Source: Toxoplasma gondii ME49 (taxonomy: Eukaryota > Apicomplexa > Conoidasida > Eucoccidiorida > Sarcocystidae). From it: 64,000 nt of DNA. Both the position numbers and the translations under genes were made by a program. The DNA is taken from positions 434,001 to 498,000 of the forward strand of contig NC_031472.1 of NCBI RefSeq assembly GCF_000006565.2. The letters are read 5' to 3'. Below the pieces are notes generated by a model. The model saw nothing but the letters and a program-made list of their open reading frames with translations, made no database searches and had not been told where the DNA came from. Position 1 is the first letter of the stretch. Every line of letters starts with the position of its first letter. Below are positions 1-12,597 of this stretch, piece after piece.

Positions 1-207
1 CGTCTTGTTCAGCGTCGGCCCGACCCCGGCGGCAATCTACTGGAGTTTCGCGAGCCGACGAAGAGAGCAAGGGGAAGAGGGAGAAGCGTGGAAAAGCCGA
101 GCTGGGTGCGAAGCCAGGCTGTAGTCAGAACGGAGAGAAAGAAAAGGAAAGCAAACGCAAGAACCCTCGGGAGGGAGGCGAGATCCTGAGTCCTCGTTTG
201 CCTTCAG
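1..207 (+). other. Probable intron, 3' part
   Basis: No coding frame is convincing here on either strand. The stretch ends in a pyrimidine-rich tract with a CAG acceptor just before base 208, where a long open plus-strand frame begins. I read it as the end of an intron of the gene that continues to about 6.5 kb, so the 5' part of that gene lies outside the window. Confidence 0.5.
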
Positions 208-3117
208 GTCATCGTCAGCCGCAAGCCCCACGGCGGGACGGTCGTCCCCAGCGTCAGTTACGCAGCCATGATACCAAGCACGAAAATCCAACTCCCATTT
301 CCACACGGGATCCGACTTTCCCCTCTGTCCTTCCCAGCCTCACTGCACTTGCCGCTGCGTCCGTGGCGTCCCAAACTGTCTCCCTTCCGCCTGCCGTCGG
401 CGTCTCGGAGACTGAGCGAAGGGCTGCGTCGCCCGGGGCTAGGACCCAGGCGCTCGGAAACCGATCAGACACGTTTATCACTCTCGATGCTGGAGTTACG
501 ACGGGCAGAAGCCTCACTGCATCTTTTCAAGCAGACAGCAAAGGTGTCTTGCCAGTGGTTCGCAAACCCGTGCAGGCAGTGCCGTCTCCACAGCCGCAGA
601 TGCCCAGTGCGGGATGGGAGTCGGCTTCGCTGGCTGCTCACCAGACACTTCATGGCCCTGAGTCCCTTTCGGAAAGAAGAGATATACCTGGAGGCCCTTG
701 GTCTGAGAGGGCAGGCAGCGGAGACCTGAAATCGAGGATAGTGGATCTTCCTCTGCTGCGTGGAACCGGTGGGCCTTCGCCGATAGCTTCCCATCCTCTT
801 GCGGGTTCTTTTTTAGCGGAGATGCGTCTTCAGATGCAGCTGAAACAGCAGCAGGCTCAGCAGCTTCTATCGTCGGCTCTGGGTTCCTCGCTGCTGTCCT
901 TTCCAGCTTCGTTCCAGCTGTCGCCGTCTGTGGATTTTTCGTCTGCACTGTGTCCTACGGCACCCCACACGGGGCTCGATCAAACTGGAGAGGGACACAC
1001 GGCCTCACAAAGAGTGCTTCCGTCTTGTTTGGGTGCGTCAGTTGTGTCCGAAGCTGTTCCCTCGGAGTTTCCTCTGCTCACGCATGCAGGCCGCAGCCAC
1101 ACCGCTTGGCCGCCAGCGGTGTTCGGACCCGTGTCGATGCCTGTATCTCTGGGTCCTGAGGCGAACGAGAGCTTGCTCTCACCGTCTCCATTTCATGGCG
1201 CGGATACTGGAGGCGACTATCCGCCGGTCAAGGGCCTATCCTTCGCGCCGAAAGGAACACCTGTCTCTTTGCGAGGACAGACGTTTCGAGCGAAAGACGA
1301 TCTCTGGGTAGTATCCTTCGTTCCAAAACGGCGACGACTCGAGGGGTCTCGACGTCAGTGTCAACGCAGACGGGCCTCGTGCCTTTCGTCTTCGGTGTCT
1401 CTCTCTTCTTTGTCGTCGTCACCCGACTCCATTTCCGGTAACCGGATCTTGGGGAATGGAGGCCGGGGTGGTGAGACACAGCGGAAGAGCCGAGAGGACG
1501 CGCAGGATGTCTCGCGAGGTCGATGCCCAAAGCAGACAGGTGCGAAGGAGACAGATGTGAATTCCTCAAAGACAACACATGTGGACTCCACAAAGGAGAC
1601 AGCAGACGATTCCGTAAGGGAGACGGGTGGAGCGCGACAGAATGGTGAGACGCTGCGCAGCTCCCAAAGGTTGCGGCAGGGAACAGAGGGATTTCTGAAA
1701 GAAAACGAGAAGAGCAAAACTGAGCCCACGGAGACAAGTGGGTCTGATGATTACCTAGGGAACTTAGCACCCGGAGCGGTGGAAGGGGGAAATGAAAAAT
1801 CCCGGACGAGCGAAGCATGGCATAACACCGAGGAGAGCAATAAGAACGAAACGTCAACTTCATTTTCGGCGCACGGTGCGGCAAGCGTTGACGGAACCGC
1901 CGGCGTAGAGAGAGACAGAGTAAACGCGGCAGATGGACAAGGTGGGGCGGAAGAAAATGAGGAGGAAGAACAGTGTTGGCAAACATTTGGAGTGCAAGAG
2001 TACGGCGGCGAAGAGACTGCTCGCGAAGCCGCTCTTCTGTTCATGTTGAAGTTCAGTAGAGACGGAGTCGTCGTCCTCGATGGTCTCACACAGGATAATG
2101 TGGAGGCTTTGAGCCACCCCACGGAGTCCACCGATGAGGAGGATTGGGAGGACGAAGAGCATGAGGAAAACGGGGAAGTTGTAGACACGGAAGAGGAGGC
2201 AAGGGCGGAAGGACGGGTGGAGGCGGAGCTTGTCATGAAGAGCGATGGAAACGAGGAGGCAGCTGCTGAAGACCGGGGAGCCGCGCGTACAGGGAAAGCG
2301 ACGAAGAGAAGGGAAACAAGGAGGTCTGTAGGGAACAACAGAGAAAGCCGGGATTTCTGGTCAGAGTGGATCTTCGATGACCGCGGGTTGTCTCGGCGAA
2401 TTCTCGGCTCGTACACAACTCCGATTTCGGGGCTGTCTGAGGAGTCGCGCTTTTGTGCCCTTCCCCAACAAGGACTTTGTGGAGACGTCGCACTCCCAGG
2501 CAGGAAACGAGGGCGACCAAGGAAGGGCAAACACCGCTCCTCGTCTGTAATTGTGGTCAAGAAAGGGAGACGTTCCTGGAACCGCGGATCTTCGTTGCCA
2601 TTTGCCACGCTTGCTCGAGGCGCGAGTCGACCCGCCTGTCTCCGCACTCGCCCTCTAGCGGCGCCTCGCAGGGGATCTGCGGCCGTTGCTGGGGATCAGG
2701 CGCTTCATCGAAAGCGACGCAAACTGTTGACGCTGTCGCTCGTGGCCGCGGTTTCCGAGGCAGGCTGCGGAAGGAGCGACGCATGCGCACGCGACGCAAG
2801 AGAGGTCGAGGGGCGCCTCTCCTCCACCGAGGAGGAGAATCCACTAAAGGTTTTCAGGGATAGGCTGTACGCGGTGCTGGGCAGAGACGTTGAAGACACC
2901 GGAAGGCGGGTCGATACCAGAGAAGTAGTGAAAGGCCAAGTTTCCGGCGCCAACACAAGGGTCGGAGAGCTTCTCTGTCGCAACCACCTGATGACGGGCA
3001 GCTTCGTCCCAACAGGAGATGGGTGGCTTCTCGACAGCGTCGACGACCTCGAAAGAGAACCTTTCTCAGCCGAACCCCTCGTATGTTCCACAAAGATTCT
3101 CACAGACCCAGTCCTCT

Positions 3118-3160
<43 letters not shown>

Positions 3161-6100
3161 TTATATATGGAGTGACACAAGTGAACATGTGCTTATACGG
3201 ACATATGTATTATGTATGTACGTCGATGTATTTTCATGAATGAACACGTGTGCATACATGGTGTGTCAAGACGTGGACGCGGCACCGACGTTATCGATAT
3301 GTTGATTTATCGGTATGCAAATACATCATTTTTTCAAAGCTGGGACTTCCCGCAGAGCGTTGCGCTAATGGCCGTAGGCTTCACAAGGTCGACTGTCCGC
3401 GTCGAGATTCAGGCAGACTGGTGCAGAGTGTGTGAATTCACAATTGGACGTTACATATTCCTTGCTCGGGGATGGTAGACGCAGGAGCACCCCAAACGTT
3501 CACTAATGCTATCGGGAAATAGGCGATCTGAAAAACCTACCTGGACCGAAAGAGGAGCAGAGTGGCACCCGGTATCTCTCAATGTCAGTCGCCCATGTAT
3601 AAACATATGTATTTATATCGAGATATCTATAGATGCATAGAAATTGGATACACGCGCGCATATGGCTATATGCTGGTAAATGCAAGTGTGTGTGTGTGTA
3701 CATGTCTACGTAGGTAGATCTTGACGTTGTTGACCTGGTGTTGGTGTAAATGTTGGTTCGAATACGTGGATGTTTTCTTTTGAATTCCCATGGCACTTCA
3801 AACAAGCAAGACGTTAGCTTCACCATGTGTTTCGTGTTCTCGTTTGTTCAGTCCTCGGCGTGGTATTTGATGCAAGTGAAGCTGCATGCGCTGAATCTCT
3901 CTCCCCAACAACCGCTGAGTGTGCGTGGGGCGCAGGACCTCTTGGACTCGCACGACGCTTGCTACTTCCACAGTCCGTATTCGCAGGGAAATTTTCTTCA
4001 TCGTCTTCACAGTCGCTTCGCTTCTGAAGCTAGCGCACCTGCACCGCAGCCTGTCGGGTCGCCTTCAATCCATGTCCAGCTCCCGCCTTCCAGCCTCGAT
4101 TCGCTTTCCGTCTCGCATCTGCTACCCGGGAGCCCATTTTTCGATAGCCAGCCACCTGGGCGGTTTTCTCAACTCGCGCAGATGAGTGGAAGTCTAGGTG
4201 GACGTTCCGCGAATGCGGCGGAAAGGGTGTTCCCTTTTAACTCTCTGTCAGGGCCGTCCGTGTCTTGCGTACCTCCTGTATCTGCCCAGACAATACCTCT
4301 TTCCTTCTTAGCATCAAAATCAGTCCGCGGTGGTGCCCCGGGTTTCCCTACTTCGTTTCCGTCTCCTTTAGCTCCTGGGGGGACCACAGAGCTTAGCGCA
4401 CCGGCAACTGTTGTCGCCTCTGCGCACGCATCCCACGGGTTTCTGGCACCGATGACAACTCCTCATTCACTGATGGAGAAGTTAGCTCAGGTGCATCTGG
4501 AGTCGCCTGTGCAAACGAAGGTCGATTTCTCTGCCGTTACGGATCTTCGCGCGTCTGGAAAGTCGCCAGAAAACCCGGGCGCCGCGGCGCTCATACCCGA
4601 ACCTGTTGGACCTTCCTTCCCTTTTTCTGCTGTCACTCGGGAGCTCTTGGCTCGACTCCTGCTGCAGCGGAGGCAGGGTGGGGGCGCGCAAGTGCTCGTA
4701 GGAGCGGAGGAGAGAGAGGCATCTTTGGTATCTTCTCCATCTGCGGTACAGCGGGAGAAGAGAACGGGCGAAGCTTCTCCCACACAGTGGCAAGAGACGT
4801 CCGAGCGCTTCAAGATTGACGGCATGAAAACCGGGAAAGAATCGCGGCTTTGTCAGTCGAGTGGGAGGCCGCTGGACGTTTCATGTCCGTCTCAACAGGA
4901 GGCGAATCGGAGGGAGAGCACTTCGTGTGTGCGCGTTCCGGCGATTTACGAGCACGGAGGCCGTGTAGAGCCGTCGTCCAGGGAGAAAAGACAGGTTCCG
5001 GAAGAACCGCTCGGATCTCAGGAGTCGGGGCAAAACTCGTTCGTCGCTTTCTCTGTTCCGTCGGGTGTCTCAAAGGGAACGCTTCACCACGTACCTCGGC
5101 CGGCGGCTTTGAAGAACATGAGACAGGCCCAGGGAGACGAGGGGTGTCAGCCGGATTCGGAGCGCCTCAGCTACACGGAGACGGCGCACATGCAGTTGCC
5201 TCAGTCAGACGAAGCGCAGAAGACAGGGGGATTGGCGGAAGAGGCTGGGAGTTCGGGGCATGTTGGGTCAGGGAGAAAGAAAAGAGGTGGGGAGATGCGG
5301 AAGGCAGTACGGCAGGCGACGGAGGAAGACCAGCTGCGCTCAGAGTTGATGGCAAAGCAGAGGGAGTTGATTGCTCAGTCGCAGTTGCTGGAGCGAGAGA
5401 AGGTTTTGTTTTCAGTGGAGCAGGGCAACTGGCCTGAGAAGCGGAAGGAGAGGTTCCAGGCGCACCTCATAGAGAAACAACGCGAGCTGCTTCAGTCCAT
5501 TGAGAGGCAGAAGGAACGTCTGTTGCAGACTCAGCTGGCAGAGAAACAGAAAAGAAATCTGCGTCTTGCTCAGGCGGAGACAGACATGCGGACAGGAGAG
5601 CCGGTCCCCAACTCGCATGCAGAAAATCAGGACAACGCGACTTGTGGGCGAGGCTCTTCTCCACAAGGGCGAAGGGGCGGGCGGCGCCTGACGTCGTTGG
5701 GCCTGTGGGCGATCCAGAGCGAGGTCAAATCTGGCCAACCTCAGATGAAGGAAAACGTTAGGGAAGGGGTAGATCTTGACGCACGGCCTCAGGCAAAGAA
5801 AGGGGAATTTCTTCATTTCAGCGGTTCAGTGTGTGCCACAGCGAAGCGAGGTGACGGCACTCTGCTTCAGTCCGAAGAAATGAAAGAAAGATGCGAAAGC
5901 TGTAAGGTGTTTGTTAATCAGAAAAATGCGCCGTTGGAAGCCGAGGGACAACCGATAGTGGGAAATCTTGACTCGAACGCGAAACAGTCCACAATTTGTC
6001 TTCTGCAGTCTCGGACCACAGAAACGAAGGGGAAAGCTGCGGAGCTCAAGGCGCAGCTGAGAGAGAAGGAAACGGAGCTTGAGCTGGTCTCCGCATGCAC

Positions 6101-6479
6101 GCAAAAATCCAAGGAGAAGTGCAGACCGAGCGCCAAGCTAGACACAGACTTGGCCCAGCCTTGTGGTGGCCGCGTTCTGTGGGAAAAGCCTACAGAGAAC
6201 AGAGCGACCGGCGAGTCGACAGACTGCAAGGTGAGAGAGGAGAACTTTCCTTTTCAGTTAATAAGCATGGAGACACCTCAGGGTTTTGAGCTCCAGAGAA
6301 AGGTGTTGCATGGCGCTCAAGAAGACCAGGAACAACCGAATGAAATGGCGATGCAGGCCGCTCTAATGTCACCCACTGAAACACACCAGAGAACAGACAG
6401 TTTGGTTTCTCCTGCTGGAAGGCTGCCGTCAGCGACAGAACGACAGACAGCCTCGGTGGTCGGCGAGAAGGGTCCATGA
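208..6479 (+). CDS. Large low-complexity protein with AP2-like domain (5'-partial)
   Basis: Two long frames join in phase. Exon 208-3080 ends at a CTC|GTATGT donor just before a (TA)18 tract. Exon 3852-6479 starts after TTTGTTCAG and ends in TGA. The open frame enters at an acceptor rather than an ATG, so the N-terminus lies before the window. Most of the product is Ser/Glu/Arg-rich and probably disordered. The first exon holds a two-part AP2-like signature: beta-strand-like residues around 1263-1332 (FRAKDDLWVVSFVPK) and, about 210 residues later at 1971-2057, strand plus helix (CWQTFGVQEYGGEETAREAA). This resembles the apicomplexan AP2 pattern W-x-F-x-V-x-x-Y-G-x-E-x-A. The second exon has Gln/Glu-rich coiled-coil segments around 5290-5570. 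If the AP2 reading is right the protein is a nuclear DNA-binding regulator; otherwise its function is unknown. A good alternative donor (AAG|GTGAGA at 6231) means the real 3' end could lie further downstream. Confidence 0.55.
3121..3156. repeat. (TA)18 microsatellite
   Basis: An uninterrupted TA dinucleotide run lies 40 bases inside the intron that follows the donor at 3081. Around it is an AT-rich, TATGTA-rich intron (3081-3851). Translated, it gives a meaningless Ile-Tyr run, which supports the exon ending before it. Confidence 0.95.
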
Positions 6480-8000
6480 GAAGCAGACCGAGAGATCACC
6501 AGATCGCTTGGAGACATCGATGACAAATGTGGAGTCAAAGCGTCCTTGCGAGGAGATGGAGCCTCAGTCTCCAGCGAGGCGGCCACACGAGCCGTAGAAG
6601 AAACGTGGAAGAAGAAAGGCAAAACTATCAAAGCACTGCCGGACAGGACAGAGACGAGCTCTTGCGGAGGGGAGGCACACGCAGAGCATGAGAAGGCCAC
6701 AAATGAAACAGATGAGGAGATACCATCGCCTGACGCTGGTAAACAGACATGGTGTTTTGGGGAGGGTCTGGGACATATTAACTCATGAGGGGACAGTGTA
6801 GATTCGATAGATCGCACAGACTTCAACAGTAAACGTCCGTTGGTGGTAAGCTTGTTTTTGCGAGCGTGCGTTTGCAAATTCAGTCGATAGCGCTTCAGTA
6901 ACCATCCCCATCTATATGTATATCTGTAGGGCGTTCCGTGCGTCATATGGGATGACCTGATTTGCCGGCGTTTCGTCACTTGGTTTCGGATCCACTCAAT
7001 GCAAGTACAGTCGCATGCTTTCGCTTGCTCGTGATCCGAGTATCCATAAACACCTGCCAAAACGTCTGTTCCCTTGACTCCTTTGCCGTCTTTCTTCATT
7101 CTCATGTCTGTGTTCGTTTGGTGGTTTCTCGGTCTTGCCTCCAGGGTCGTCCGTTGCCCAGGGAGACACCGTCGGCGTCTGTAGGGCTGGGGCTAGTTGT
7201 TCTCGAGCGCAGGCTGGCATCTCTTCCCTCTCACTCCCTTCGCGTTCATCTTCGCTTGTTTCTCCCTTCGCTCGTCTGCGTCCTGGTCCTCCTCTCGCTT
7301 CCGTCGCTGCTTCCACTTCCCAGCGCGAAGCCCCCGTGGAGAGGCCCTTTTCGCCTTGTTTATCTTCTCTGTTGGGGTATGTGGAGGCGGAGAAAGAGTT
7401 TCCTTTAGACGCTTCAAAGGGCAACACAAGAGCAGAAGACAGAGACAGAGCGGTTGCCATTGTGCCTGGTATCGTTGGCAGCGACCTGATTTCTGCTGCG
7501 CTTCGAGCGACGCCTATGCTCTGGAATCTCGCCTCGCTGTCGACTGTGCAGCATCTGATGTTTCCTGCTCTCCAACCACTCATGCCCACTTCTGGGATAT
7601 CCGCAAGCGGACGTTTATGTGTTTCTCAGCGGGCAGCTCAGCTCGCGAATCTGTTAAAGAGCTACCCGCTGTGGAGACGCTTCTGACCGGCGCAGGCGAA
7701 GCCTCGCGTAGGAGTGTCTTCCCCTCTCCCGCGTCGCTGTCCTCGCCCTTGGCGCCGGTGTCTCCTCGCCGTTTGCTGCCTCTGCGCTCCTTCCTCATCA
7801 GAGCCCCACGAGACCGTGGGCGACTAAGGGCGAGGACTCAGCTGCCGTTCTTCGAGCCCCTGGCGCGGCATCTGTCGGGACAGGCAGGACGTCTGGAATG
7901 TGTGTGAAGAAAGAAGGAGGCGACGGGAAGAGAGGAAACGAGAAGAATCAGGTGAACGACAAGGGTGTGAAGAGAACGGGAAGGGACGTAGAAAGCCGCC
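6480..8000 (+). other. Spacer or unresolved upstream exons
   Basis: From 6480 to about 7140 there is no convincing gene; 6780-6960 is AT-richer. From about 7145 to 7905 two plus-strand frames stay open (to 7686 and 7905) after a pyrimidine-rich CAG acceptor at 7141-7144. Part of the first, around 7441-7580, reads like folded protein (RAVAIVPGIVGSDLISAALR). I could not find a donor that joins it cleanly to the exons starting near 8 kb. It may be coding 5' exon sequence, either of the next gene or of a giant gene continuing from 6231, or leader sequence. Confidence 0.35.
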
Positions 8001-10991
8001 ATGCACCGTCTGTTCCCCATCTCGAAAAGCTCGTCGACATGGCCATGGTCTACAGCAGCTGTTTGCCGCCCTGCGATTCCTCTCAAGGTGGCGACGGCGA
8101 AAGAGTCAAACGCAACGCTGGTGCCAAACGCAAACAGGGTAAGCTTTTCATCTAGTGCTTCCCTTTCACGCGTCATGGCTTAATACCCGCTGGAAGTTCC
8201 CTATGTCTTCATCCATTTCTTCCGACCGCGCGACACTCGGTCCATTCGATCTTCAGGTGTCACTGCCTTCGCTGAGCAGTCACGCAGTTTCTCCCGTACC
8301 TGATTCCTCAGCTGTGTGTTTCCTCCCGACATGGGTGAGTTTTTGGCTTCGCCTACCCCCACGGCCTCCAGTCTTCTTTTCTCTTCTTTTTCAAGCAGCA
8401 GATCCGACGTTGTGACCTGCATGTGTGCGTTTTCTTGGTTGGCTGCATCCCTAGGACAAGGTGAATCTCAGGACCGGCTGAAGGCTCTCCACGACAGCCA
8501 CCCTTTGCAGTGCGTCTGGTATCTTGAGTCGTCCCCTGCAACGAATATCACTCTGCCGTCTGAAAGTGGAAGTCTGAAATCTCCCTCTTCTCCATCCAAG
8601 CGTGCCTCTCCCGACAGAGTTATGGAAGTCTCTGCTTCACTTTGCAAGGAGGAACAGAAAAGAAGAGAAGGCCCTCGAGAAGGGCAGTGGTGTTGCTCCT
8701 GGTCCTTTCCTAGGGGACGCCCAACAGGGACTAAATTCTCTGTCAAACTCTTCGGATGTAAGGTTTCTTGGTTTCCACATGTGTGTGTTTGCGTGTGTAT
8801 TATTTCCTTTGACCAGTGGAGATACGCACCTTTTCTCTGTTCCTGGCCTCGTTCAGGCCTTGTATGCATTGCGACTCGTTTCAGGTATCGGACACTTCAG
8901 GTTTTCGCCGCTGGTGCAATCCCTGCTATCTCTCGTCGTTTCTTTCCATTTGGTTCTCCCGTTTCCAGGTCGAACTGCACAGAATCAGGCGTCAACAGGC
9001 AGTCGCGTTTTGTGTTTTGTCTTTTCATCATCGAGGCGATATATACGCTGGCCCGTGTGGAGCCAGTCAGGTCAACTCGTATTTTTTTGATCCTGTCTTC
9101 TCAGATGAAGAAGCAAAGCGGCTTGCCCTGTATACAGCCCTCTATGCGTACTCTCCCGAAGAGAGGTGTGACGTTCTACAGGTGCGTTTCCGCCTAGCGT
9201 TTTGTGCGGTCACCGTGTTTGTTCCTTTCTTCTGCTCTGGCAAATCTACATTCGTCTGAGCTCGGCAGTCGTGACGTGCTTCCGCATTTCTTTTGCTGTT
9301 ATGTCCCCTTTTGTGTGTATACGTTTCAGCGAGTCATACCCTAGCATGTCTCTGTCTCTATTTGAGGCATTCGCCCTTTGGCAGAGCCTGATGTTTGATG
9401 TGTGCTTCAGTGAAGTCGTACATCTCTATGATAAGCATAACGCCGTATTTGCATATGTGATAAGGCACTCCAGTCAGTAGATAGGAAATACTGCTCGATA
9501 TGCGTATCTGTATAATATCTGGATAAGCACCGTTGTTGCATGAGTAAGTTGAGGCGTCTGCCCCCTCCACTTCTGTTACCTCTCCAGTAGCCGTTGCACT
9601 GTACCTTGGCTTCCACGTTTCTTTCGAGTTCTGTTGTTTTATGATCTTATCTTTCCATGCCTGGAAGGTCTGCCTAGTTTTGCGTGTGCTCACAGGAGCT
9701 GATCGACGAGGTGCTTGCGACAGCTTCGTCGGCGTCGCTCTCGGCTTCTCATCTCCCCAATCCGGAACGTTTTCCTGCCATTCTCGAGTTGCAGCCCCAA
9801 CCGCTTTCTCTCTCTTCGTCGCTCTCGCCTTCACTCTGCGTCCGACTGGATGCATGCGCTTTTCCGTCGCCAGGTGAGGCAAGATGGAGAAACGGAAGAA
9901 GAATAGAGGCAAAGAGTAGGCGAATACACCGCGCACTTGGAAGAGCGGATACAATCCACTGGATTCCTTCCTATTTGAAGGGTTCGGAATGCGACAGAAA
10001 GCACGAGTGGGAGAAGGGCTGTGACAGCCACGGTTCCGTCTTCCTTTCACTATATTCCTGCGACAGAGATGCCTGGAGGGTCGACGTGAGACACGACAGG
10101 ATGTGGCAGATATGTCGATGGACAAAACACAAAAAGAGTAACCTTTTGTAATTACTCGCTTAGAACGTTGGTCCGACATGTTGTGGCACGCCCGTCACCC
10201 GTAGGAGTAGACTTGCAGAGCGACGACGAGGATACGAGAACCGCGAGGGACAGGAGAAGCGTAACGCGTGGCATCATGTGTCTGTGAAACATCTGATACT
10301 CGAGCTGTGTGTGTGCTTCCCACTCGGTTTAGTGCTTTCGGGATCACCACTCTGTTCGTCGCCTGGACTGTCTTCTCGAGGACGTAATGGAAGCAAGGCT
10401 GCTCGGGAGACGCTGTCCATTGATCGGGGCATTCGTCTTTCTTCTCAGTCCTCTGCCTCCAGCAACGCCATGCCCTCGCAGTTCCCGCAGCGGTGGCAAG
10501 CCACAGAAGTTCGAATGTCTTTGCTTTGTCGGTCTTCTTTTCGAGCCTCGAGGCGGCGGGAAGGAGGGAACCACGGCGAGGCCGAAGCAGAGGCAAAGCG
10601 AGCCGGACAGACACGCGAGAAGACGGGCAGACGAGACAAAGGAAATCACCCTCACGATTTGTCTGTCAACAACAGGAAGGAGCCGAACAAACTGGAGAAA
10701 AGCCACTCTTCCTGTTCTCCAAGACGTTCTCTTTTTTCATCTATTCAAGTGCAGCAGGATGAGCGAAGTGGCGGACGGTTATTGCATGGTTTCCGAGGCG
10801 ACATGGAGGAAGGGAAGAGAGCAAGCCGAGCAAACAAGCATGTCGAGGCAAAGAAAGGTGAAGTGACAGGCCGCAGAAAAGGTGTGTGCGGAGGAGCGCT
10901 CTTCGGGTGTTTCCCCGCCAGACGGGGACGAGAGCGAGGCGAAGACGAGGGAGAGAGAGAAAAAGCAGGACAGGTGAATGCGCAACACTGA
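8001..10991 (+). CDS. Multi-exon protein of unknown function
   Basis: A phase-consistent model runs over exons 8001-8138, 8257-8334, 8472-8757, 8817-8884, 8969-9181, 9696-9873 and 10333-10991, giving 539 residues. The ATG at 8001 has a strong GCCGCCATG context, but upstream open frames could add exons. Most donors are GTAAG, GTGAG or GTGCG and most acceptors follow pyrimidine tracts. The most protein-like part is exons 8969-9181 plus 9696-9873, with the helical segment DEEAKRLALYTALYAYSPEE followed by RCDVLQELIDEVLATA. This faintly recalls alpha-solenoid proteins of the Sec39/NBAS type, but I would not assign that family. The last exon is basic and Ser/Lys-rich. No signal peptide or clear membrane segment is visible. 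Small exons were fitted by eye and some may be wrong. Confidence 0.4.
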
Positions 10992-12597
10992 ACAGAGGAG
11001 GCAAACGCAAATAAAGGCAGAGAGAGTGAAGGACAACACGACAAGCATTTGGGGGGATCTTGTAGATGTAAGGATAACATCCACGTGCTGAAGAACAAAG
11101 CCAACGAACACATCCGGAAGGAATGTGGTCTGATCCTGTGAAGTAGCTTTTGCAGCGTGGGAACGCGCAGGAGTCCAGGCGAGGTCAAAGCCTCAAAGCA
11201 ACAGAAAGAAACCCGAACTTCGAGGAAGAATGGAAGTAAAGAACTGTCAGAGGATGTCTTAGCCACCGACAGAAAAGCGAATGATATCAGTGAGGCACGC
11301 ACTCCCCGTCTCACGTACGTTTGTGCAGTTCATAGGTGTTCTTGGATCCCCATGAGAGTCGCTGATCTGGCGGGTAATCCTGTCTAATACTTCCCAGTCA
11401 GTACGGTTTATCAGGGAACCGTTGTTGTGAGTCGGGTTACCTCATTGCAGTGTTTTGTCAAGACAGAGGGATTCCGCCATTTTTGTCAAGTAATTTACGG
11501 TGAAACCAGCGGTTTCAGTCCGGATGCTCGCCTGCAAGAAGCATGCGAATGCAGGTCGCCCTTTTGACTGCGTTTCGGCATGTACTTCCTTTCCGTTTGC
11601 TTAAGCGTGAACGGTCCCTGAGAGCCACCGGCGCTGTTTCGCATTTTCTTCCTTCTGATGTCGGTTCGTTTAAAGTTTCCCTTTGGCGCGTAATCGCACG
11701 GTGATGTATCCCGTTTTGGCATTCTGCTGTTTTCGTCTTCGTCTTCTGCTGCCATGCGCATTTGTGGTGTTTGGGTCGGGGTCCAGATTTTTATTCAGTC
11801 ATTTTCTTGCATCAGCCTTGTTGAAAACATCCTTTCCCGTGTGGGAATTTCTACGTCATTTCGCGTCCTCCAGTTTGAGTGTCTTCTAATCTCTTTCTCT
11901 GTTTTATCCATTTGCTTGCTGTATCCTTTGTCCTTTTTAGGACCCGTATTTTGTACTTCTTCCCGCCTACACTGTTCTTCAAAGCTCTACTCAGTGACTG
12001 TTCTTGGAGTTAAGCTGGTGGCAGGAAAACGCGTGATACCCTCATGATTCGCCCTTCGTTTCTGTGCATAATCAATCCGTTCTCTGTCAAGCAAAGCGAT
12101 GAGACAGCTTCGTCTAAACAAACGCCCGAACCCGTTCTTTTCTCGCGTATCCGGGACACACTCTCGGGGCGAAGTCAAGCGAGAGACGAGTGTAGTTCAT
12201 CAGCGTTTTGTTAAACTGGAGGAGAGAAGGCGTTTGGCACGCTCGCTATTTTTCTGACACGAATGCCGTAGTACATGACCATTAACTGAAAACTGTATTT
12301 AGAATGCGCCTGTATCCGGTCCGAGGAGCAGCCGTTCCCAATCCTCATCCGGTTCACAATCGCATTAAAGCTGCGTCTTTTGCCTTCACACCCACTGCCG
12401 CGCTGAGGCAGATCGTTCTGTCTCCTGAACGTCGCCAAATCACCATAAAGTGTATTCAAAAAAAAATAATACATCGTTCAGCCACGTTACACTGTGATCG
12501 CTTTTCCCTCGATTTGCTTTGCCAAGGAGAGGCCAGAGAGAAAGATGGACCTACATATATATATATATATATGTAGTTTAATGTGTTCCTGTTCTTT
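10992..12597. other. Convergent intergenic spacer
   Basis: This is the spacer between the plus-strand gene ending at 10991 and minus-strand coding to the right, and probably holds 3' UTRs. Only short frames occur on either strand, none with domain-like content. A T-rich stretch lies at 11700-11950, and an A9 run at about 12459 is followed by the TA palindrome at 12551. Confidence 0.6.
12551..12576. repeat. 26-bp perfect TA palindrome
   Basis: CTACAT, an AT core and ATGTAG make a perfect inverted repeat of 26 bases that can form a hairpin or cruciform. It lies in spacer just downstream of the minus-strand coding-like stretch at 12598-13378. It may be only a microsatellite. Confidence 0.9.

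Noticed and set aside
1228..2647. Several minus-strand frames of 100-300 codons under the AP2-like exon
   Set aside because: They are Ser/Leu/Arg-rich shadows of the purine-rich coding strand, with no splice logic or domains.
7441..7580. Possible LCAT-type lipase start (VPGIVGS)
   Set aside because: The short motif resembles the N-terminal VPGxxGS of LCAT/PDAT enzymes, but no GHSxG nucleophile motif or other family block follows in any frame.
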